The notes below the pieces were generated by a model. That model was not told the DNA's origin and did no database searches. It saw only the letters and a program-made list of their open reading frames with translations. Below, piece by piece: positions 38,985-51,923 of a stretch of 64,000 nucleotides of DNA (the first letter of the stretch is position 1; each line of letters begins with the position of its first letter). The translations under genes were made by a program, and so were the position numbers. The stretch comes from Mangrovimicrobium sediminis. Its GTDB lineage: Bacteria > Pseudomonadota > Gammaproteobacteria > Pseudomonadales > Halieaceae. The DNA is taken from NCBI RefSeq assembly GCF_004745945.1, contig NZ_SRLE01000009.1:186001-250000 (forward strand). Direction: 5' to 3'.

Positions 38985-39330
38985 CGCGGGGCAGGTGCAG
39001 CGCTGACAGGGGTTGCGTATTATACGGGAAGCTTCAGCGTATTCACGTGGCGCCGCGTACGTGATCCGCCCGCCGCGCGGGCCGGGGAAGCGCATAACAA
39101 CGGCGTACGAACGCACCCCGGTGAGCACAGAGCGCCCCTGCTAAGGTCACTTTCAGACAGAATACTCAACAAATTCAATTGCTTAACTCAGGCACCTCTG
39201 GGGCACAGCCCGGCGTGGGCACGGCTGTCCCGAAAGCTGTCGAAAACCAGGTCGTCCCCCGCAGGCCGACCGCAATCGTTGCACGCAGGCCGGCCCGCCG
39301 GCCCGATTACCATCCCATGGAGGAATAAAG
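38985..39330. promoter_or_regulatory. thiI-glnA divergent intergenic region
   Basis: 346 bp between two divergent genes. A TATAAT facing thiI is at 39019-39024. For glnA, I looked for GG-N10-GC sigma-54 elements and NtrC palindromes and saw no convincing one; GCACCCCGGTGAGC near 39112-39125 is only a poor half match. A GGAGGAAT ribosome site sits just before the glnA ATG. Confidence 0.4.
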
Positions 39331-40737
39331 ATGTCAGAGACCACTCTGAACCTGATCAAAGAAAGCGAAGCGCGCTGGGTCGACCTGCGCTTCACCGACA
39401 CCCGCGGCAAGGAACAGCACGTCACCATACCCTCCAAGGAAGTCGATGAAGACTTCTTCGAAAGCGGCAAGATGTTCGACGGCTCGTCCATCGCCGGTTG
39501 GAAGGGCATCAACGAGTCCGACATGATCCTCATGCCCGACGACTCCACCGCCATCCTCGACCCGTTCACCGACGATTCCACCGTCAACCTGCGCTGCTCC
39601 GTGGTCGAGCCCAACACCATGCAGGGCTACGACCGCGACCCGCGCTCCCTGGCCCAGCGCGCCGAGGAGTACCTGAAGTCCACCGGTATCGGCGACACCG
39701 CCTACTTCGGCCCGGAGCCCGAGTTCTTCATCTTTGACGACATCAAGTGGAAGGTCGACATGTCCGGCGCCAGCTACCAGATCCACTCCGAGGAAGCGGC
39801 CTGGGTGTCCAACCATCAGTTCGAGGAGGGCAACATCGGCCACCGTCCCGGCGTCAAGGGCGGCTATTTCCCGGTACCCCCGGTCGATTCCCTGCACGAC
39901 ATCCGCGCCGCCATGTGTACCGCCATGGAGCAGATGGGCCTGGACGTCGAAGTACACCACCACGAGGTGGGCACCGCCGGCCAGTGTGAGATCGGCGTGC
40001 GCTTCAACACCCTGGTGAAGAAAGGCGACGACGTGCAGATCACCAAGTACTGCGTACTCAACGTGGCCCATGCCTACGGCAAGACCGCGACCTTCATGCC
40101 CAAGCCGATTGTCGGCGACAACGGCTCCGGCATGCACTGCCACCAGTCCATCTCCAAGGACGGCGCCAACGTGTTCGCCGGCGACGGCTACGCCGGGCTG
40201 TCCGATGAAGCCCTGTATTACATCGGCGGTATCATCAAGCACGCCCGCGCGCTGAACGCGTTCACCAACGCCGGCACCAACTCCTACAAGCGCCTGGTAC
40301 CCGGCTTCGAGGCCCCGGTCATGCTGGCCTACTCGGCCCGCAACCGCTCCGCGTCGATCCGCATCCCCTACGAGCCCAACCCGAAGGGCAAGCGCGTCGA
40401 GGTTCGCTTCCCGGACCCCACCGCCAACCCCTACCTGGCTTTCGCGGCCATGCTGATGGCGGGCATCGACGGCATCCAGAACAAGATCCACCCCGGCGAC
40501 CCCGCCGACAAGGACCTCTACGACCTGCCCAAGGAAGAGGCCCTGGCCATCCCCACCGTCGCCTCCAGCCTGGAAATGGCCCTGGAAGCCCTGGACGCGG
40601 ACCGCGCCTTCCTCACTGCCGGCGGCGTGTTCTCGGACGACATGATCGACGCGTACATCGAGCTGAAGAAGGGCGAGATCGAGCGCCTGAACATGACCAC
40701 CCACCCGGTCGAGTTCGACATGTACTACTCCTGCTGA
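39331..40737 (+). CDS. glnA: Glutamine synthetase, type I
   Basis: ATP-dependent synthesis of glutamine from glutamate and ammonia; a cytosolic dodecamer. The 468-residue length is standard. Motifs include [48 protein letters not shown] and [16 protein letters not shown]. The adenylylation Tyr lies in [12 protein letters not shown] (near residue 397), so GlnE control is expected. GGAGGAATAAAG precedes the ATG. It is followed by a terminator, then a DUF4124 gene and ntrBC, the common layout in this group. Confidence 0.98.
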   Translation: MSETTLNLIKESEARWVDLRFTDTRGKEQHVTIPSKEVDEDFFESGKMFDGSSIAGWKGINESDMILMPDDSTAILDPFTDDSTVNLRCSVVEPNTMQGYDRDPRSLAQRAEEYLKSTGIGDTAYFGPEPEFFIFDDIKWKVDMSGASYQIHSEEAAWVSNHQFEEGNIGHRPGVKGGYFPVPPVDSLHDIRAAMCTAMEQMGLDVEVHHHEVGTAGQCEIGVRFNTLVKKGDDVQITKYCVLNVAHAYGKTATFMPKPIVGDNGSGMHCHQSISKDGANVFAGDGYAGLSDEALYYIGGIIKHARALNAFTNAGTNSYKRLVPGFEAPVMLAYSARNRSASIRIPYEPNPKGKRVEVRFPDPTANPYLAFAAMLMAGIDGIQNKIHPGDPADKDLYDLPKEEALAIPTVASSLEMALEALDADRAFLTAGGVFSDDMIDAYIELKKGEIERLNMTTHPVEFDMYYSC

Positions 40738-40755
40738 GCCCTCGCGGCCGCAGCC

Positions 40756-40783
40756 AGAGCCCGCCACCCGGCGGGCTTTTTTA
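40756..40783 (+). terminator. glnA terminator
   Basis: AGCCCGCC (40758-40765) pairs with GGCGGGCT (40770-40777) around a 4-nt loop and is followed by six T, about 20 bp past the stop. Confidence 0.9.
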
Positions 40784-40871
40784 TGCTGCGTTTTCACACA
40801 TGTCCTGTTGAGCGCGGCGCACCCCTGCGTCTATGCTTGGCCGGAACAATAACGGCCACCGGGACCCAATC

Positions 40872-41399
40872 ATGCGCGCACTTACCCTCGCCATCGCGCT
40901 CGCCGCCAGCGTCGCCCTGTTCGCGACGGGCGCGCAGGCACAGATCTACAAGTCGGTCGACGAGCAGGGCCGGGTCACCTACAGCGACACACCGCCGCCG
41001 GACAGCGACAGCGAAGCGGTGGACCTGCAGCCCACCAACACCACGCCCTCGACCCCGGTGCCGACGCGCAGCCCGGCCCAGCCAGAGACCGAGCAGCCCG
41101 CCGCCAGCGCGCCGAAGGTAGCCATTACCGCACCCGGTAACGAGAGCACCATCCCCATGGGCGGCGGTATATTCGACGTCGCCGCGTCGGTGACCCCAAC
41201 GCTCAGCGCGGGGCAAACCCTGCAACTGCATATCGACGGCGAACCCTGGGGCGAGCCGCAGGCCAGCGGCAGCTGGCACCTCGAAAACATCTTCCGCGGT
41301 GCCCACGACCTCAGCGTGACCCTGCTCAACGCGGCCGGCGAGGCGGTTACCCAGTCGGAGAGCGTGCGCGTCTACGTGCTGCGACCCTCCATCCAGTAG
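40872..41399 (+). CDS. DUF4124-domain periplasmic protein
   Basis: A 175-residue exported protein. The signal peptide covers residues 1-23 (MRALTLAIALAASVALFATG, then AQA). The DUF4124 core follows directly: QIYKSVDEQGRVTYSDTPPP. A Pro/Thr-rich linker (about 45-85) leads to a beta-sandwich-like domain (VAITAPGNESTIPMGGGIFDV to the end). ATG 40872 is chosen because it begins the signal peptide. Genes of this type often sit between glnA and ntrB, but no role in nitrogen control is known to me. Confidence 0.88.
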   Translation: MRALTLAIALAASVALFATGAQAQIYKSVDEQGRVTYSDTPPPDSDSEAVDLQPTNTTPSTPVPTRSPAQPETEQPAASAPKVAITAPGNESTIPMGGGIFDVAASVTPTLSAGQTLQLHIDGEPWGEPQASGSWHLENIFRGAHDLSVTLLNAAGEAVTQSESVRVYVLRPSIQ

Positions 41400-41443
41400 T
41401 TTCAGTAGTTTCGCCCCGGGCTGGACACTTTTGCCCGGCGCGT

Positions 41444-41460
41444 GCACCATAGTTGTGCAT
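41444..41460 (+). promoter_or_regulatory. NtrC binding site
   Basis: TGCACCA-TAG-TTGTGCA differs at one position from the dyad TGCACCA-N3-TGGTGCA. It is about 147 bp upstream of a sigma-54-type promoter, a normal enhancer distance. Confidence 0.7.
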
Positions 41461-41606
41461 AGCGGTTTCCGGGGCGCCTGCAGCCACCCCCCTTTGCATA
41501 CTTCAGAGCCACAACGTCACTGAAAGTGGATTAGTAGTAATCACTCACATACCCGCTGCGCACCAGTTTTAAGCAAATTTCGGAAAGATTTCGAATCTGC
41601 TCCGTT

Positions 41607-41623
41607 TTGGCTCTATTTTTGCT
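41607..41623 (+). promoter_or_regulatory. Sigma-54 promoter of ntrBC
   Basis: TTGGCTCTATTTTTGCT matches the -24/-12 consensus YTGGCACGRNNNTTGCW: the GG and GC pairs are 10 bp apart, with only the A and the G of CACG replaced. Transcription would start near 41633, almost at the annotated ATG. Confidence 0.7.
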
Positions 41624-41636
41624 TTCCCGAACACGA

Positions 41637-42732
41637 ATGAGTGCAGTGAAACCCCAACTACACGAAAACGCCGCCCCCATGCATTACTCCCAGGATATTC
41701 TGGACAATATCAGTACGGCGGTAGTGGCGCTGGATGCCGAGCTGCAGGTGCTGTCAGTGAACAACGCTGGCGAAGTGCTGCTGGAGACTTCGGAAGCCCG
41801 CTGCGTCGGACACGGCGCCGAGAAACTGGTCACCCAGCCCGAGACCCTGATGGACGTACTGGAACAGGTGCGCGACAGCCGCAATTCGGTGGCCCGGCGC
41901 AGCATGCAGCTGTTCCTGCACACCGGCCGAGAGATCTGCGCCGACCTGCTGCTCACCCCGATCAACGGCGGCGACAGCGGCGTCGACCTGCTGCTGGAAA
42001 TCCTGCCCGTGGACCGCCTGCTCAAGATCAGCCGCGAAGAGAGCATCTACCACAGCCAGGAGACCACCCGCGAGATGATTCGCGGCCTCGCCCACGAGAT
42101 CAAGAACCCCCTGGGTGGCGTGCGCGGCGCGGCGCAGCTGCTGGCCCGCGAGTTGCCCAACGAGGAGCTGGCGGAGTACACCAATATCATCATCCGCGAA
42201 GCGGACCGCCTGCGCGACCTGGTCGACCGCATGCTCGGCCCCAACCAGCAGCCGGACCGCCGCGATCTCAATGTGCACGAGGTGCTCGAGCACGTGCGCA
42301 ACCTGATCGCCGCGGAGACCGACAACCGCATCACCGTGAATCGCGACTACGACCCCAGCCTGCCCGACCTGCGCGGCGACCGCAGCCAGCTGATCCAGGC
42401 CGTGCTGAACATCGTGCGCAACGCCCTGCAGGCGGCGCCCGACGTGGACCGCTGTGAGATCACCCTGCGCAGCCGGCCGCAGCGCCAGTTCACCATCGGC
42501 GCCGTGCGCCACCGCCTGGTCTGCCGCCTCGATATCGAGGACAACGGCCCGGGCATCCCCGAGGACATGCTGCCCACCATTTTCATGCCCATGGTCACAG
42601 GACGTGCCGAGGGCTCCGGACTGGGGCTGACCATCGCCCAGTCCATCATCACCCGCCACGGCGGCCTGCTGGGTTGCACCAGCGAGCCGGGGCGGACCTG
42701 CTTCACCATCTACCTGCCAATGGAAGCTCACA

Positions 42733-42740
<8 letters not shown>
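41637..42740 (+). CDS. ntrB: Nitrogen regulation sensor kinase NtrB
   Basis: A cytosolic histidine kinase/phosphatase that, with PII, sets the phosphorylation of NtrC. It has 367 residues from ATG 41637; an alternative ATG at 41679 would give a true leader behind the sigma-54 promoter and fits relatives. There is an N-terminal PAS domain (ILDNISTAVVALDAELQVLSVN). The H box is GLAHEIKNPLGGVRGAAQLL. The N box is QAVLNIVRNALQAA, the G1 region is DNGPGIPEDMLPTIFMPM, and VTGRAEGSGLGLTIAQSII is G2. It overlaps ntrC by 8 bp. Confidence 0.96.
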
Positions 42741-44136
<1,396 letters not shown>

Positions 44137-44168
44137 CGGGCGGGCAGCGCCGCGGCTACCATGCGGCG

Positions 44169-44633
44169 ATGCTCGATATCGTCCTCTACCAGCCTGAAAT
44201 CCCGCCCAACACGGGCAATATCATGCGCCTGTGCGCCAACACCGGCTGCGCGCTGCACCTGATCGAACCGCTGGGTTTCGACCTGGAGGAAAAAAAGCTG
44301 CGCCGGGCGGGACTGGACTACCGGGACTTCGCCGAGGTGCGGCGCCACCCGGACCTCGCCAGCTATCGCGCGCAGAACCCCGGGCGACGCCTCCTCGGGC
44401 TCAGCACCAAAGCCTCACGCGCCTACCACGAGATTGCCTTCCGCGAAGACGACGCGCTGCTGTTCGGGCCGGAAACCCGCGGGCTTCCTGAACAGGTGCG
44501 TGAGTCACTGGGGACGGAGAACTGCCTGCGCATTCCTATGCGCGGGGACAGCCGCAGCCTCAACCTGAGCAACGCGGTTGCCCTGGTCACCTACGAAGCG
44601 CTGCGGCAGCTGGGTTTCCCGGGCCTGGGGTGA
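44169..44633 (+). CDS. trmL: tRNA (cytidine(34)-2'-O)-methyltransferase
   Basis: SPOUT-class methyltransferase acting on the wobble base of tRNA-Leu isoacceptors. The 154-residue length is exact. Motifs are [55 protein letters not shown] and the knot [26 protein letters not shown]. It is 32 bp after ntrC and convergent with secB. Confidence 0.96.
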   Translation: MLDIVLYQPEIPPNTGNIMRLCANTGCALHLIEPLGFDLEEKKLRRAGLDYRDFAEVRRHPDLASYRAQNPGRRLLGLSTKASRAYHEIAFREDDALLFGPETRGLPEQVRESLGTENCLRIPMRGDSRSLNLSNAVALVTYEALRQLGFPGLG

Positions 44634-44648
44634 CCCGGGAGGGGTACA

Positions 44649-45119
44649 TCAGTTGGTGACGGTCTCGCCGCCGGCCTGCTGGCGTGCCGCCGCTTCCTGC
44701 ATCGCGCGCACGTACAGCGCGTCGAAGTTGACCGGCGCCAGCATCATGGGCGGGAAGCCGCCCTTCACGCACAGGCTGTCGATGGTCTCACGGGCGTAGG
44801 GGAACAGCACGTTGGGCGCGGCGGTGCCGAGCACGCGGCGCAGGTTCTCACCCTCGAAACCGGTGATCAGGAAGATGCCGGCCTGCTTGACCTCAACCAG
44901 GAAGGCAGTTTCTTCCTCGACCTTGGCGGTGATGGTGATGGTCAGCACCACCTCGTAGTTGCCCTCGTCGAGCTGGTCGCTCTGGGTGTTGAGGTCCAGG
45001 TTGACCTTGGGCTGCCACTGCTTGCGGAAGATGTCCGGCGCGCTGGGGGACTCGAAAGAGATGTCCTTGGTGTAGATGCGCTGCATCGCAAACTGCTGTT
45101 GAACCTGTTCGTCGGCCAT
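44649..45119 (-). CDS. secB: Protein-export chaperone SecB
   Basis: Homotetrameric chaperone that keeps preproteins unfolded and hands them to SecA. 156 residues. Family stretches are [43 protein letters not shown] and [32 protein letters not shown]. Downstream of grxC by 14 bp; the rhodanese-grxC-secB order is typical. Confidence 0.97.
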   Translation of the reverse strand: MADEQVQQQFAMQRIYTKDISFESPSAPDIFRKQWQPKVNLDLNTQSDQLDEGNYEVVLTITITAKVEEETAFLVEVKQAGIFLITGFEGENLRRVLGTAAPNVLFPYARETIDSLCVKGGFPPMMLAPVNFDALYVRAMQEAAARQQAGGETVTN

Positions 45120-45133
45120 GATGCCGTCCTCCG

Positions 45134-45415
45134 TTATCTGTGTTTACCGGTGCCTGCGGACACCTGGGCCAGAAGTTTATCCAGACGCCCCGCGCGCTCC
45201 AGCGCCGCGAGGTCGTCGTAACCGCCGACATGGTAGTCGCCGATCCAGATTTGCGGCACCGTGTGGCGACCGCTCTTTTCCATCATTTCCCGGCGCAGCT
45301 CGGGCTTGCCGTCCACGCGGATGTCGGTGTACTCGACCTGCTTGTCATCGAGCAGGAAACGCGCGCGCACGCAGTAGGGGCAAAAGCGCGTGGTATACAG
45401 GGTGACCGCACTCAC
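45134..45415 (-). CDS. grxC: Glutaredoxin 3
   Basis: A 93-residue dithiol glutaredoxin that reduces disulfides with glutathione. The active site is [12 protein letters not shown] (Cys-Pro-Tyr-Cys near residue 12). The glutathione-contact cis-Pro lies in [19 protein letters not shown]. It lies 9 bp after the rhodanese gene. Confidence 0.95.
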   Translation of the reverse strand: MSAVTLYTTRFCPYCVRARFLLDDKQVEYTDIRVDGKPELRREMMEKSGRHTVPQIWIGDYHVGGYDDLAALERAGRLDKLLAQVSAGTGKHR

Positions 45416-45424
45416 GGGGATGCC

Positions 45425-45844
45425 TCAGGCCTTGCCGACCACCGGCAGTTGCAGGTTGTGCCACTCGGTCATGCCGCCGGACATCTTGTACACCTTGTCG
45501 AAGCCATCGGCCTTGAGCTTCTTGCTCACGCCGCCGGCGGACTGGCCGAGCTTGCACACCAGCACCACCGGGCGGTGGCGGTAGTTCTCCAGCAGGCCCG
45601 AGTCGGTGAGCAGCTTGCTGGCGGGAATGTGTACGGCGTCGACGATATGGCCGGCGCTGAAATCCGCCTTGTCGCGCAGGTCGACGAACACGCCCTGCTC
45701 GGCGTTCACCAGGTTGATGGCCTGCTGCGGGCTCAGCGAGGGCCCCGCCTTGCGCGAATCGTGGAAGAAGAACAGCGCGATCGTCACCAGCAGCGCAGCG
45801 GTCAGAATCCACTCCTGTGCCAGGAACTCGAGAAATAACGCCAT
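45425..45844 (-). CDS. Membrane-anchored rhodanese-domain protein (YibN-like)
   Basis: A 139-residue protein with one N-terminal membrane helix (residues about 10-28, EWILTAALLVTIALFFF) and a single rhodanese domain. The active-site loop LVCKLGQSAGGVSKKL carries the Cys persulfide residue. FVDLRDKADFSAGHIVDAVHIPA is the CH2A-type motif. It is first in the rhodanese-grxC-secB unit, which groups thiol chemistry and export. The ATG at 45844 is chosen because the membrane helix then starts at the N-terminus. Confidence 0.92.
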   Translation of the reverse strand: MALFLEFLAQEWILTAALLVTIALFFFHDSRKAGPSLSPQQAINLVNAEQGVFVDLRDKADFSAGHIVDAVHIPASKLLTDSGLLENYRHRPVVLVCKLGQSAGGVSKKLKADGFDKVYKMSGGMTEWHNLQLPVVGKA

Positions 45845-46159
45845 GCCGGGTGTAGACCTGTAGTGCGACCGAATGGGCGGTTGAACCGCCGGGAAACCGA
45901 AGCGGCCCCCGCGGGGCGCCGTTGTTGTGTGGACAGCTGCGCGGACCGGGGCTCGCAAAAGGCGGTGAGTATACAGGCTAAGCCGGCGCCCAACCACCCC
46001 CGCAACCCGCGCCGCCAGTGGCCTCGCGCTGCTCCCGGCACGGTTGGCGCCGGGCGCGCGCGACGGCTCCTCGCGGGGGGTGCAAAGGGGCCCGATGCAA
46101 GCCCCGCCGGGACGGGTTAAACTAATTCTTCCCTGTTGCAACGATCCGACGGAAAACTC
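45845..46159. other. Divergent intergenic region between the rhodanese gene and gpmI
   Basis: 315 bp. It contains the perfect 15-nt dyad GGCGGTTGAACCGCC at 45876-45890 and several C-rich runs. I see no gene and no convincing promoter hexamers. Confidence 0.5.
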
Positions 46160-47734
46160 ATGAGCGAGAGCCGTAAGCGACCCACCGTGCTGATTGTCCT
46201 GGACGGTTGGGGCTATCGAGAGGACACCGAGGACAACGCCATCGCCGGCGCCGACACCCCCGTATGGGACCGCCTGTGGCGGGAAGCGCCGCACACCCTG
46301 GTCTCCGGATCCGGGCTGGATGTGGGCCTGCCCGCCGGGCAGATGGGCAACTCCGAAGTCGGCCACATGAGCCTGGGCTCCGGCCGCATCATCTACCAGA
46401 ACATCACGCGTATCGACAAGGCCATCGAGGACGGCAGCTTCTACGACAACCCGGCCTACACCGACGCGGTGGACAAGGCCGTGGCCGACGGCGGCGCGGT
46501 GCACGTCATGGGCCTGTTGTCCGCCGGCGGCGTGCACAGCCACGAGGACCAGGTGCTCGCCGCGGTGCGCCTGGCCGCCAAACGCGGCGCGCAGAAGGTC
46601 TACCTGCACGCCTTTCTCGACGGCCGCGACACCCCGCCGCGCAGTGCCGGCCCGTCCCTGGATAAGGCCACCGCCCTGTTCGAGGAACTCGGCTGCGGCC
46701 GCGTCGCCAGCGTCAGCGGGCGCTATTTCGCCATGGACCGCGACAACCGCTGGGAGCGGGTGGAGCCGGTCTACCGCCTGCTTACCGAGGGGGTAGCGGA
46801 ACAGACGGCGGAGTCCGCAGCCGCCGCCCTTGAGGCCGCCTACGCCCGCGACGAGAACGACGAATTCGTCACACCCACCGCGGTGTGCCCGGACGGCGCT
46901 GAACCCGTGGCCATTTCCGATGGCGACGCCGTGCTGTTCATGAACTTCCGCGCCGACCGCGCCCGCGAACTGAGCCGCTGCTTTGTCGACGACGCCTTCG
47001 ACGGCTTCGAGCGCCGCCAGCGGCCGCAACTGGCCGGTTTCGTCTGCACTACCGAGTATGCCTCGGACCTCAACACGCCGGTGGCCTTCCCGCCGGAGAG
47101 CCTGTCCAACGTGCTCGGCGACTACCTGGCGCAAAAGGGCAGGACCCAGCTGCGCATCGCCGAGACCGAGAAGTACGCCCACGTCACCTTCTTCTTCAGC
47201 GGCGGCCGCGAGGCGCTGTTCGAGGGCGAGGACCGCGAACTGGTGCCCTCCCCGGACGTCGCCACCTACGACCTCAAGCCCGAGATGAGCGCCCCGGAAG
47301 TGACCGACAAGCTGGTGGCGGCGATCCGCTCCGGCAAGTACGACTTCATCGTGTGCAACTACGCCAACGGCGACATGGTCGGCCACACCGGCATCTACGC
47401 CGCCGCGGTGAAAGCCGTGGAAACCCTCGACGCCTGCCTCGGCCGGGTCGAGGAGGCGGTGCTGGAAGTGGGCGGCCAGGCCCTGGTCACCGCCGACCAC
47501 GGCAACTGCGAACAGATGCAGGACTACGAGACCGGCCAGCACCACACCCAGCACACCACCGAGCTGGTGCCGCTGGTGTACATCGGCGCGGAGGAAGTGA
47601 GCCTGGACCCGCGCGGCGGCATTCTCGCCGACATCGCGCCCACCGTGCTGGGCATGATGCACCTGCCGCAACCGCAGGAGATGACCGGCCGCGACCTCAC
47701 CGCCCCGGCGCCACTGGCCGAGACCGCCTCCTGA
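46160..47734 (+). CDS. gpmI: Phosphoglycerate mutase, cofactor-independent
   Basis: Interconverts 3- and 2-phosphoglycerate in glycolysis, with two Mn ions. 524 residues. ATG 46160 opens [20 protein letters not shown]. The phosphoserine nucleophile lies in [17 protein letters not shown]. Metal ligands are in VLIVLDGWG and [28 protein letters not shown] is a diagnostic block. Its stop overlaps the start of envC (CTGA), so the two are coupled, as in many gammaproteobacteria. Confidence 0.97.
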   Translation: MSESRKRPTVLIVLDGWGYREDTEDNAIAGADTPVWDRLWREAPHTLVSGSGLDVGLPAGQMGNSEVGHMSLGSGRIIYQNITRIDKAIEDGSFYDNPAYTDAVDKAVADGGAVHVMGLLSAGGVHSHEDQVLAAVRLAAKRGAQKVYLHAFLDGRDTPPRSAGPSLDKATALFEELGCGRVASVSGRYFAMDRDNRWERVEPVYRLLTEGVAEQTAESAAAALEAAYARDENDEFVTPTAVCPDGAEPVAISDGDAVLFMNFRADRARELSRCFVDDAFDGFERRQRPQLAGFVCTTEYASDLNTPVAFPPESLSNVLGDYLAQKGRTQLRIAETEKYAHVTFFFSGGREALFEGEDRELVPSPDVATYDLKPEMSAPEVTDKLVAAIRSGKYDFIVCNYANGDMVGHTGIYAAAVKAVETLDACLGRVEEAVLEVGGQALVTADHGNCEQMQDYETGQHHTQHTTELVPLVYIGAEEVSLDPRGGILADIAPTVLGMMHLPQPQEMTGRDLTAPAPLAETAS

Positions 47735-48888
47735 GAACACGTTTCGCCCAGCGTCTCGCCGGGTCCCTGCTGCTGGGCCTGGCCCTGTTCACCGCGACCA
47801 CCCACGCCGACACCGACGAGGCCAAGGCGCGCGCACAGATGCGCGAGCTGCAGGCGCAGATCGAGCGCATCAACAAGGAGATCAGCAGCGCCGGCAAGCA
47901 GCGCGACAGCCTGCAGGAACAGCTGCGCAGCGCGGAACTGGAGCAGGCGCGTATCAACCGCGCGATCGACGACAACCGCGCGGTGATGGCGAGGCAACAG
48001 GAGGAGCTGGGCAAACTGGACGCCGAGCAAGCGCGATTGCAGGCCCAGGCGGACCAGCAGCAGGAACGCATCGCGCAGGAGCTGCGCACCGCCTGGAAGA
48101 TGGGTCGCCAGGCCCAGCTGCAGGTGTTGCTCAACCAGGAAAGCCCGGACACTGTGGCCCGCTCCCTGGGCTACTACCGCTATTTCTACCGCGCCCGCGC
48201 CGAGCGCCTCGAGGCCTTCCGCGACACCCTGCGCGCCCTGGATGACACCGGCCGCAAAATCGCCGAGACCCTGGCCAGCCTGGAGGCCAATGAACAGACC
48301 CTGCAGGGACAACTGGGGGAACTGGCCAAGGCACAGGAGAACCGGCAGCAGGCACTGGCCGAACTGGACGCCAGCATCGCGGACAAGGGCACGGCGCTGA
48401 AAAAACTCGAGGCGGAACGCCAGGAGCTGCAGGACCTGCTGGACGCCATCCGCAAGGCCATCGTCGATATCGAGATTCCCGAGGATTTCCAGCCGTTCAA
48501 GGCCGCGCGCGGCAAGATGCCCTGGCCCGTGCCCGGCCGCGCCAGCGCGCGTTTCGGCAACCCGCGCAACGAAGGGCGCATGCGCTGGCAGGGGGTGACC
48601 ATCCCGGCCGAGGCGGGTACCCCGGTGAAGGCCATACACCACGGCCGGGTGGTTTACGCCGACTGGCTGCGCGGCATGGGCCTGTTGATCATCGTCGACC
48701 ACGGCGACGGCTACCTCAGCCTGTACGCCCACAACCAGACCCTGCTGCGCGAGGTCGGCGAGTGGGTCGGCACCGGCAGCACCCTGGGCACGGTGGGCGA
48801 CAGCGGCGGCCAGGGTCGCCCGGCCCTGTACTTCGAGGTGCGCGAGAAGGGCAAGCCGGTCAACCCGGCGCTGTGGTGCCGGCGCTAG
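47731..48888 (+). CDS. envC: Murein hydrolase activator EnvC
   Basis: A periplasmic activator of cell-division amidases. The CTG at 47731 is chosen because it is the only codon that gives a complete signal peptide ([19 protein letters not shown] up to THA) and makes a CTGA junction with gpmI. The first ATG lies after the signal cleavage region. Coiled coil spans about 30-240. The C-terminal LytM domain is degenerate: [11 protein letters not shown] replaces the metal-binding His/Asp and [10 protein letters not shown] has Tyr for the last His, as in EnvC proteins that activate rather than cut. 385 residues. Confidence 0.9.
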   Translation: MRTRFAQRLAGSLLLGLALFTATTHADTDEAKARAQMRELQAQIERINKEISSAGKQRDSLQEQLRSAELEQARINRAIDDNRAVMARQQEELGKLDAEQARLQAQADQQQERIAQELRTAWKMGRQAQLQVLLNQESPDTVARSLGYYRYFYRARAERLEAFRDTLRALDDTGRKIAETLASLEANEQTLQGQLGELAKAQENRQQALAELDASIADKGTALKKLEAERQELQDLLDAIRKAIVDIEIPEDFQPFKAARGKMPWPVPGRASARFGNPRNEGRMRWQGVTIPAEAGTPVKAIHHGRVVYADWLRGMGLLIIVDHGDGYLSLYAHNQTLLREVGEWVGTGSTLGTVGDSGGQGRPALYFEVREKGKPVNPALWCRR

Positions 48889-49010
48889 TTTCCAGCATCA
48901 TCTACCAGCGCCGCTTTTCACCAATAGCCGCTTGGCCAGAATCGCGGGCAATGCGGTACACTGGCGCCATCGATATTGCGCTTGCGGCCCGCGGGCCCCG
49001 GATACACCCC

Positions 49011-50324
49011 ATGCTCAGTTCCACTCTTCGTCGCCGGCTGCTGGCCCTCACCGCCGGCGCCAGCCTCTCCCTGCCGGCCCTGGGCGCGGTGGAGGAAGGC
49101 CAGTTGCCGCTGCAGGAGCTGCGCACCTTCGCCGAAGTGTTCAACCAGATCCGCGTCGGCTATGTCGAGGACATCGACGACAGCACCCTGCTGGAGTTCG
49201 CTATCCAGGGCATGCTCATGGGGCTGGACCCGCACTCAGTCTACCTGACCGAGGAGGCCTTCGAAGGCCTGCAGGAATCCACCACCGGGGAGTTCAACGG
49301 CCTCGGCCTCGAGGTCGGTATGCAGGACGGCTACGTCACGGTGATCGCGCCGATCGACGGCTCCCCCGCGGAGAAGGCCGGACTGCGCAGCGGCGACGTC
49401 ATCCTCAAGCTGGGCACCACGCCGGTAAAAGGCATGAGCCTGGGCGAGGCGATCGGCCTGATGCGCGGCCCGGCGGGCAGCGAGATCCAACTCACCATCG
49501 GCCGCCCCGGCGAGAGCCAGCCCTTCGACGTGACCCTGGTGCGCGACGTGATCAAGGTCGCCAGCGTGCGCAAACGCTGGCTGGAGCCGGGCTTCGCCTA
49601 CGTGCGCATCGCCCAGTTCCAGGCCGATACCGGCAAGGACGTGGCGAAGGCGGTGAGCAAGCTCGCCGAGAAAGACGAGATCAAGGGGCTGGTGCTGGAC
49701 CTGCGCAACAACCCCGGGGGCGTACTGCGCGCCAGCGTGGACGTGGCCGGCCTGTTCATGGACGGCGGCCTGGTGGTCTACACCGAGGGTCGCGTACCCA
49801 ACGCCCACGCCAGCTTCGAGGCCGAGCCGGTGGATGCCCTGGACGGCAAGCCGGTGGTGGTACTTATTAATGCGGGTTCCGCCAGTGCCTCGGAAATCGT
49901 GGCCGGCGCGCTGCAGGACCATCGCCGCGCGGTGATCATGGGCACGCGCAGCTTCGGCAAGGGTTCGGTGCAGACAGTACTGCCGATCTCCGATTCCCGC
50001 GCGGTGAAGCTGACTACCGCGCTGTATTTCACCCCCAATGGCCGCTCCATCCAGGCCGAGGGTATCGTGCCGGACATCGAGGTGCAGCGCGCCACCGAAA
50101 CCACCTTCGAAAACGAAGGCGGCATCACCGAGGCGGATCTCTCCCGTCACCTGAACAACGTCAACGGCGACAGCAAGACGAAGAGCAACGGCGACACGCG
50201 CAAGCTGCAAAGCGATGACAACCAGCTCTACGAGGCGCTGTCACTGCTCAAGGGCCTGAACGTACTGGGGATGCGTGAAAAACCCAAGGCACCCGCAACG
50301 CCGGCGCCCAAGGCCGAGTCCTAG
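49011..50324 (+). CDS. S41-family C-terminal processing protease
   Basis: A periplasmic serine peptidase of the CtpA/Prc type, 437 residues from ATG 49011, with a signal peptide (about 1-28, LLALTAGASLSLPALG then A). A PDZ domain is at about 95-180 (GLGLEVGMQDGYVTVIAPIDGSPAEKAGL). The S41 core has the catalytic Ser in NAGSASASEIVAGALQDH and the Lys in GTRSFGKGSVQT. A hydrophilic C-terminal tail is rich in Asn/Lys/Pro. It lies between envC and the YibQ-like gene, a conserved trio linked to envelope maintenance. Confidence 0.93.
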   Translation: MLSSTLRRRLLALTAGASLSLPALGAVEEGQLPLQELRTFAEVFNQIRVGYVEDIDDSTLLEFAIQGMLMGLDPHSVYLTEEAFEGLQESTTGEFNGLGLEVGMQDGYVTVIAPIDGSPAEKAGLRSGDVILKLGTTPVKGMSLGEAIGLMRGPAGSEIQLTIGRPGESQPFDVTLVRDVIKVASVRKRWLEPGFAYVRIAQFQADTGKDVAKAVSKLAEKDEIKGLVLDLRNNPGGVLRASVDVAGLFMDGGLVVYTEGRVPNAHASFEAEPVDALDGKPVVVLINAGSASASEIVAGALQDHRRAVIMGTRSFGKGSVQTVLPISDSRAVKLTTALYFTPNGRSIQAEGIVPDIEVQRATETTFENEGGITEADLSRHLNNVNGDSKTKSNGDTRKLQSDDNQLYEALSLLKGLNVLGMREKPKAPATPAPKAES

Positions 50325-51147
50325 GGCGCTGCGACTGGTCCTGGCCTGGCTGCTCGGCCAGGCCGGCCTCGCGCTCGCCGCGCCCGCGCCAACCTGCCAG
50401 GAAACACCCCCCGCAGGTATCGCCGCCGCGCAGCCGCGCGCCACCGTGGTGCTGGTCATCGACGATCTCGGCAACAGCGTGCGCGATGGCATGGCCATGG
50501 TGCAGCTGCCGGGCAAGCTCAATCTCGCCATCCTGCCGCACACACCGCACGGCGCCGAGCTGGCCGAAGCGGGTCACGCCGCGGGCAAGGAGATCATGCT
50601 GCACGCCCCGATGAGCAATGCCGGCGGCATGGCGCTGGGCCGCGGCGCGCTTACCCCCGCCCTGGCGCGCGAGGACTTCGACCGCGTGCTGGCGGCGGAC
50701 CTCGACGCCGTACCGCACGTGCGCGGCATCAACAATCACATGGGCAGCGAGCTCACCACCCTGCCGCTGCAGATGGGCTGGGTCATGCAGGCGCTGGTGC
50801 GCCGCGACCTGTTCTTCATCGACTCGCGCACCAGCCGCGAGACCGTGGCGGCGCATACCGCCAGCGCCTACAGCGTGCCCAACATGTCGCGCTCGGTATT
50901 CCTGGACAACGACGCCGAACCTGCGGCCATCCGCCGGCAGCTCGACAAGCTGGTGGTGCAGGCGCTGCGCACCCGGGTGGCGGTGGGGATCGGCCACCCC
51001 TATCCGGCGACCGCTGCGGTACTGCGCGAGGCTATGCCGCGGCTGGCCTGCCGCGGTATCGAACTGGCGCTGGCCTCAGAGGCGCTGGCGCGCTGGGGCA
51101 GCGTGGCTCACAACGAGACACCAGAAAAAGTCTCATCTGACCCCACT

Positions 51148-51921
<774 letters not shown>

Positions 51922-51923
51922 CT

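Noticed and set aside
39100..39330. Sigma-54/NtrC elements before glnA
   Set aside because: GG-N10-GC and GCACC-like fragments occur but do not meet the consensus in sequence or spacing.
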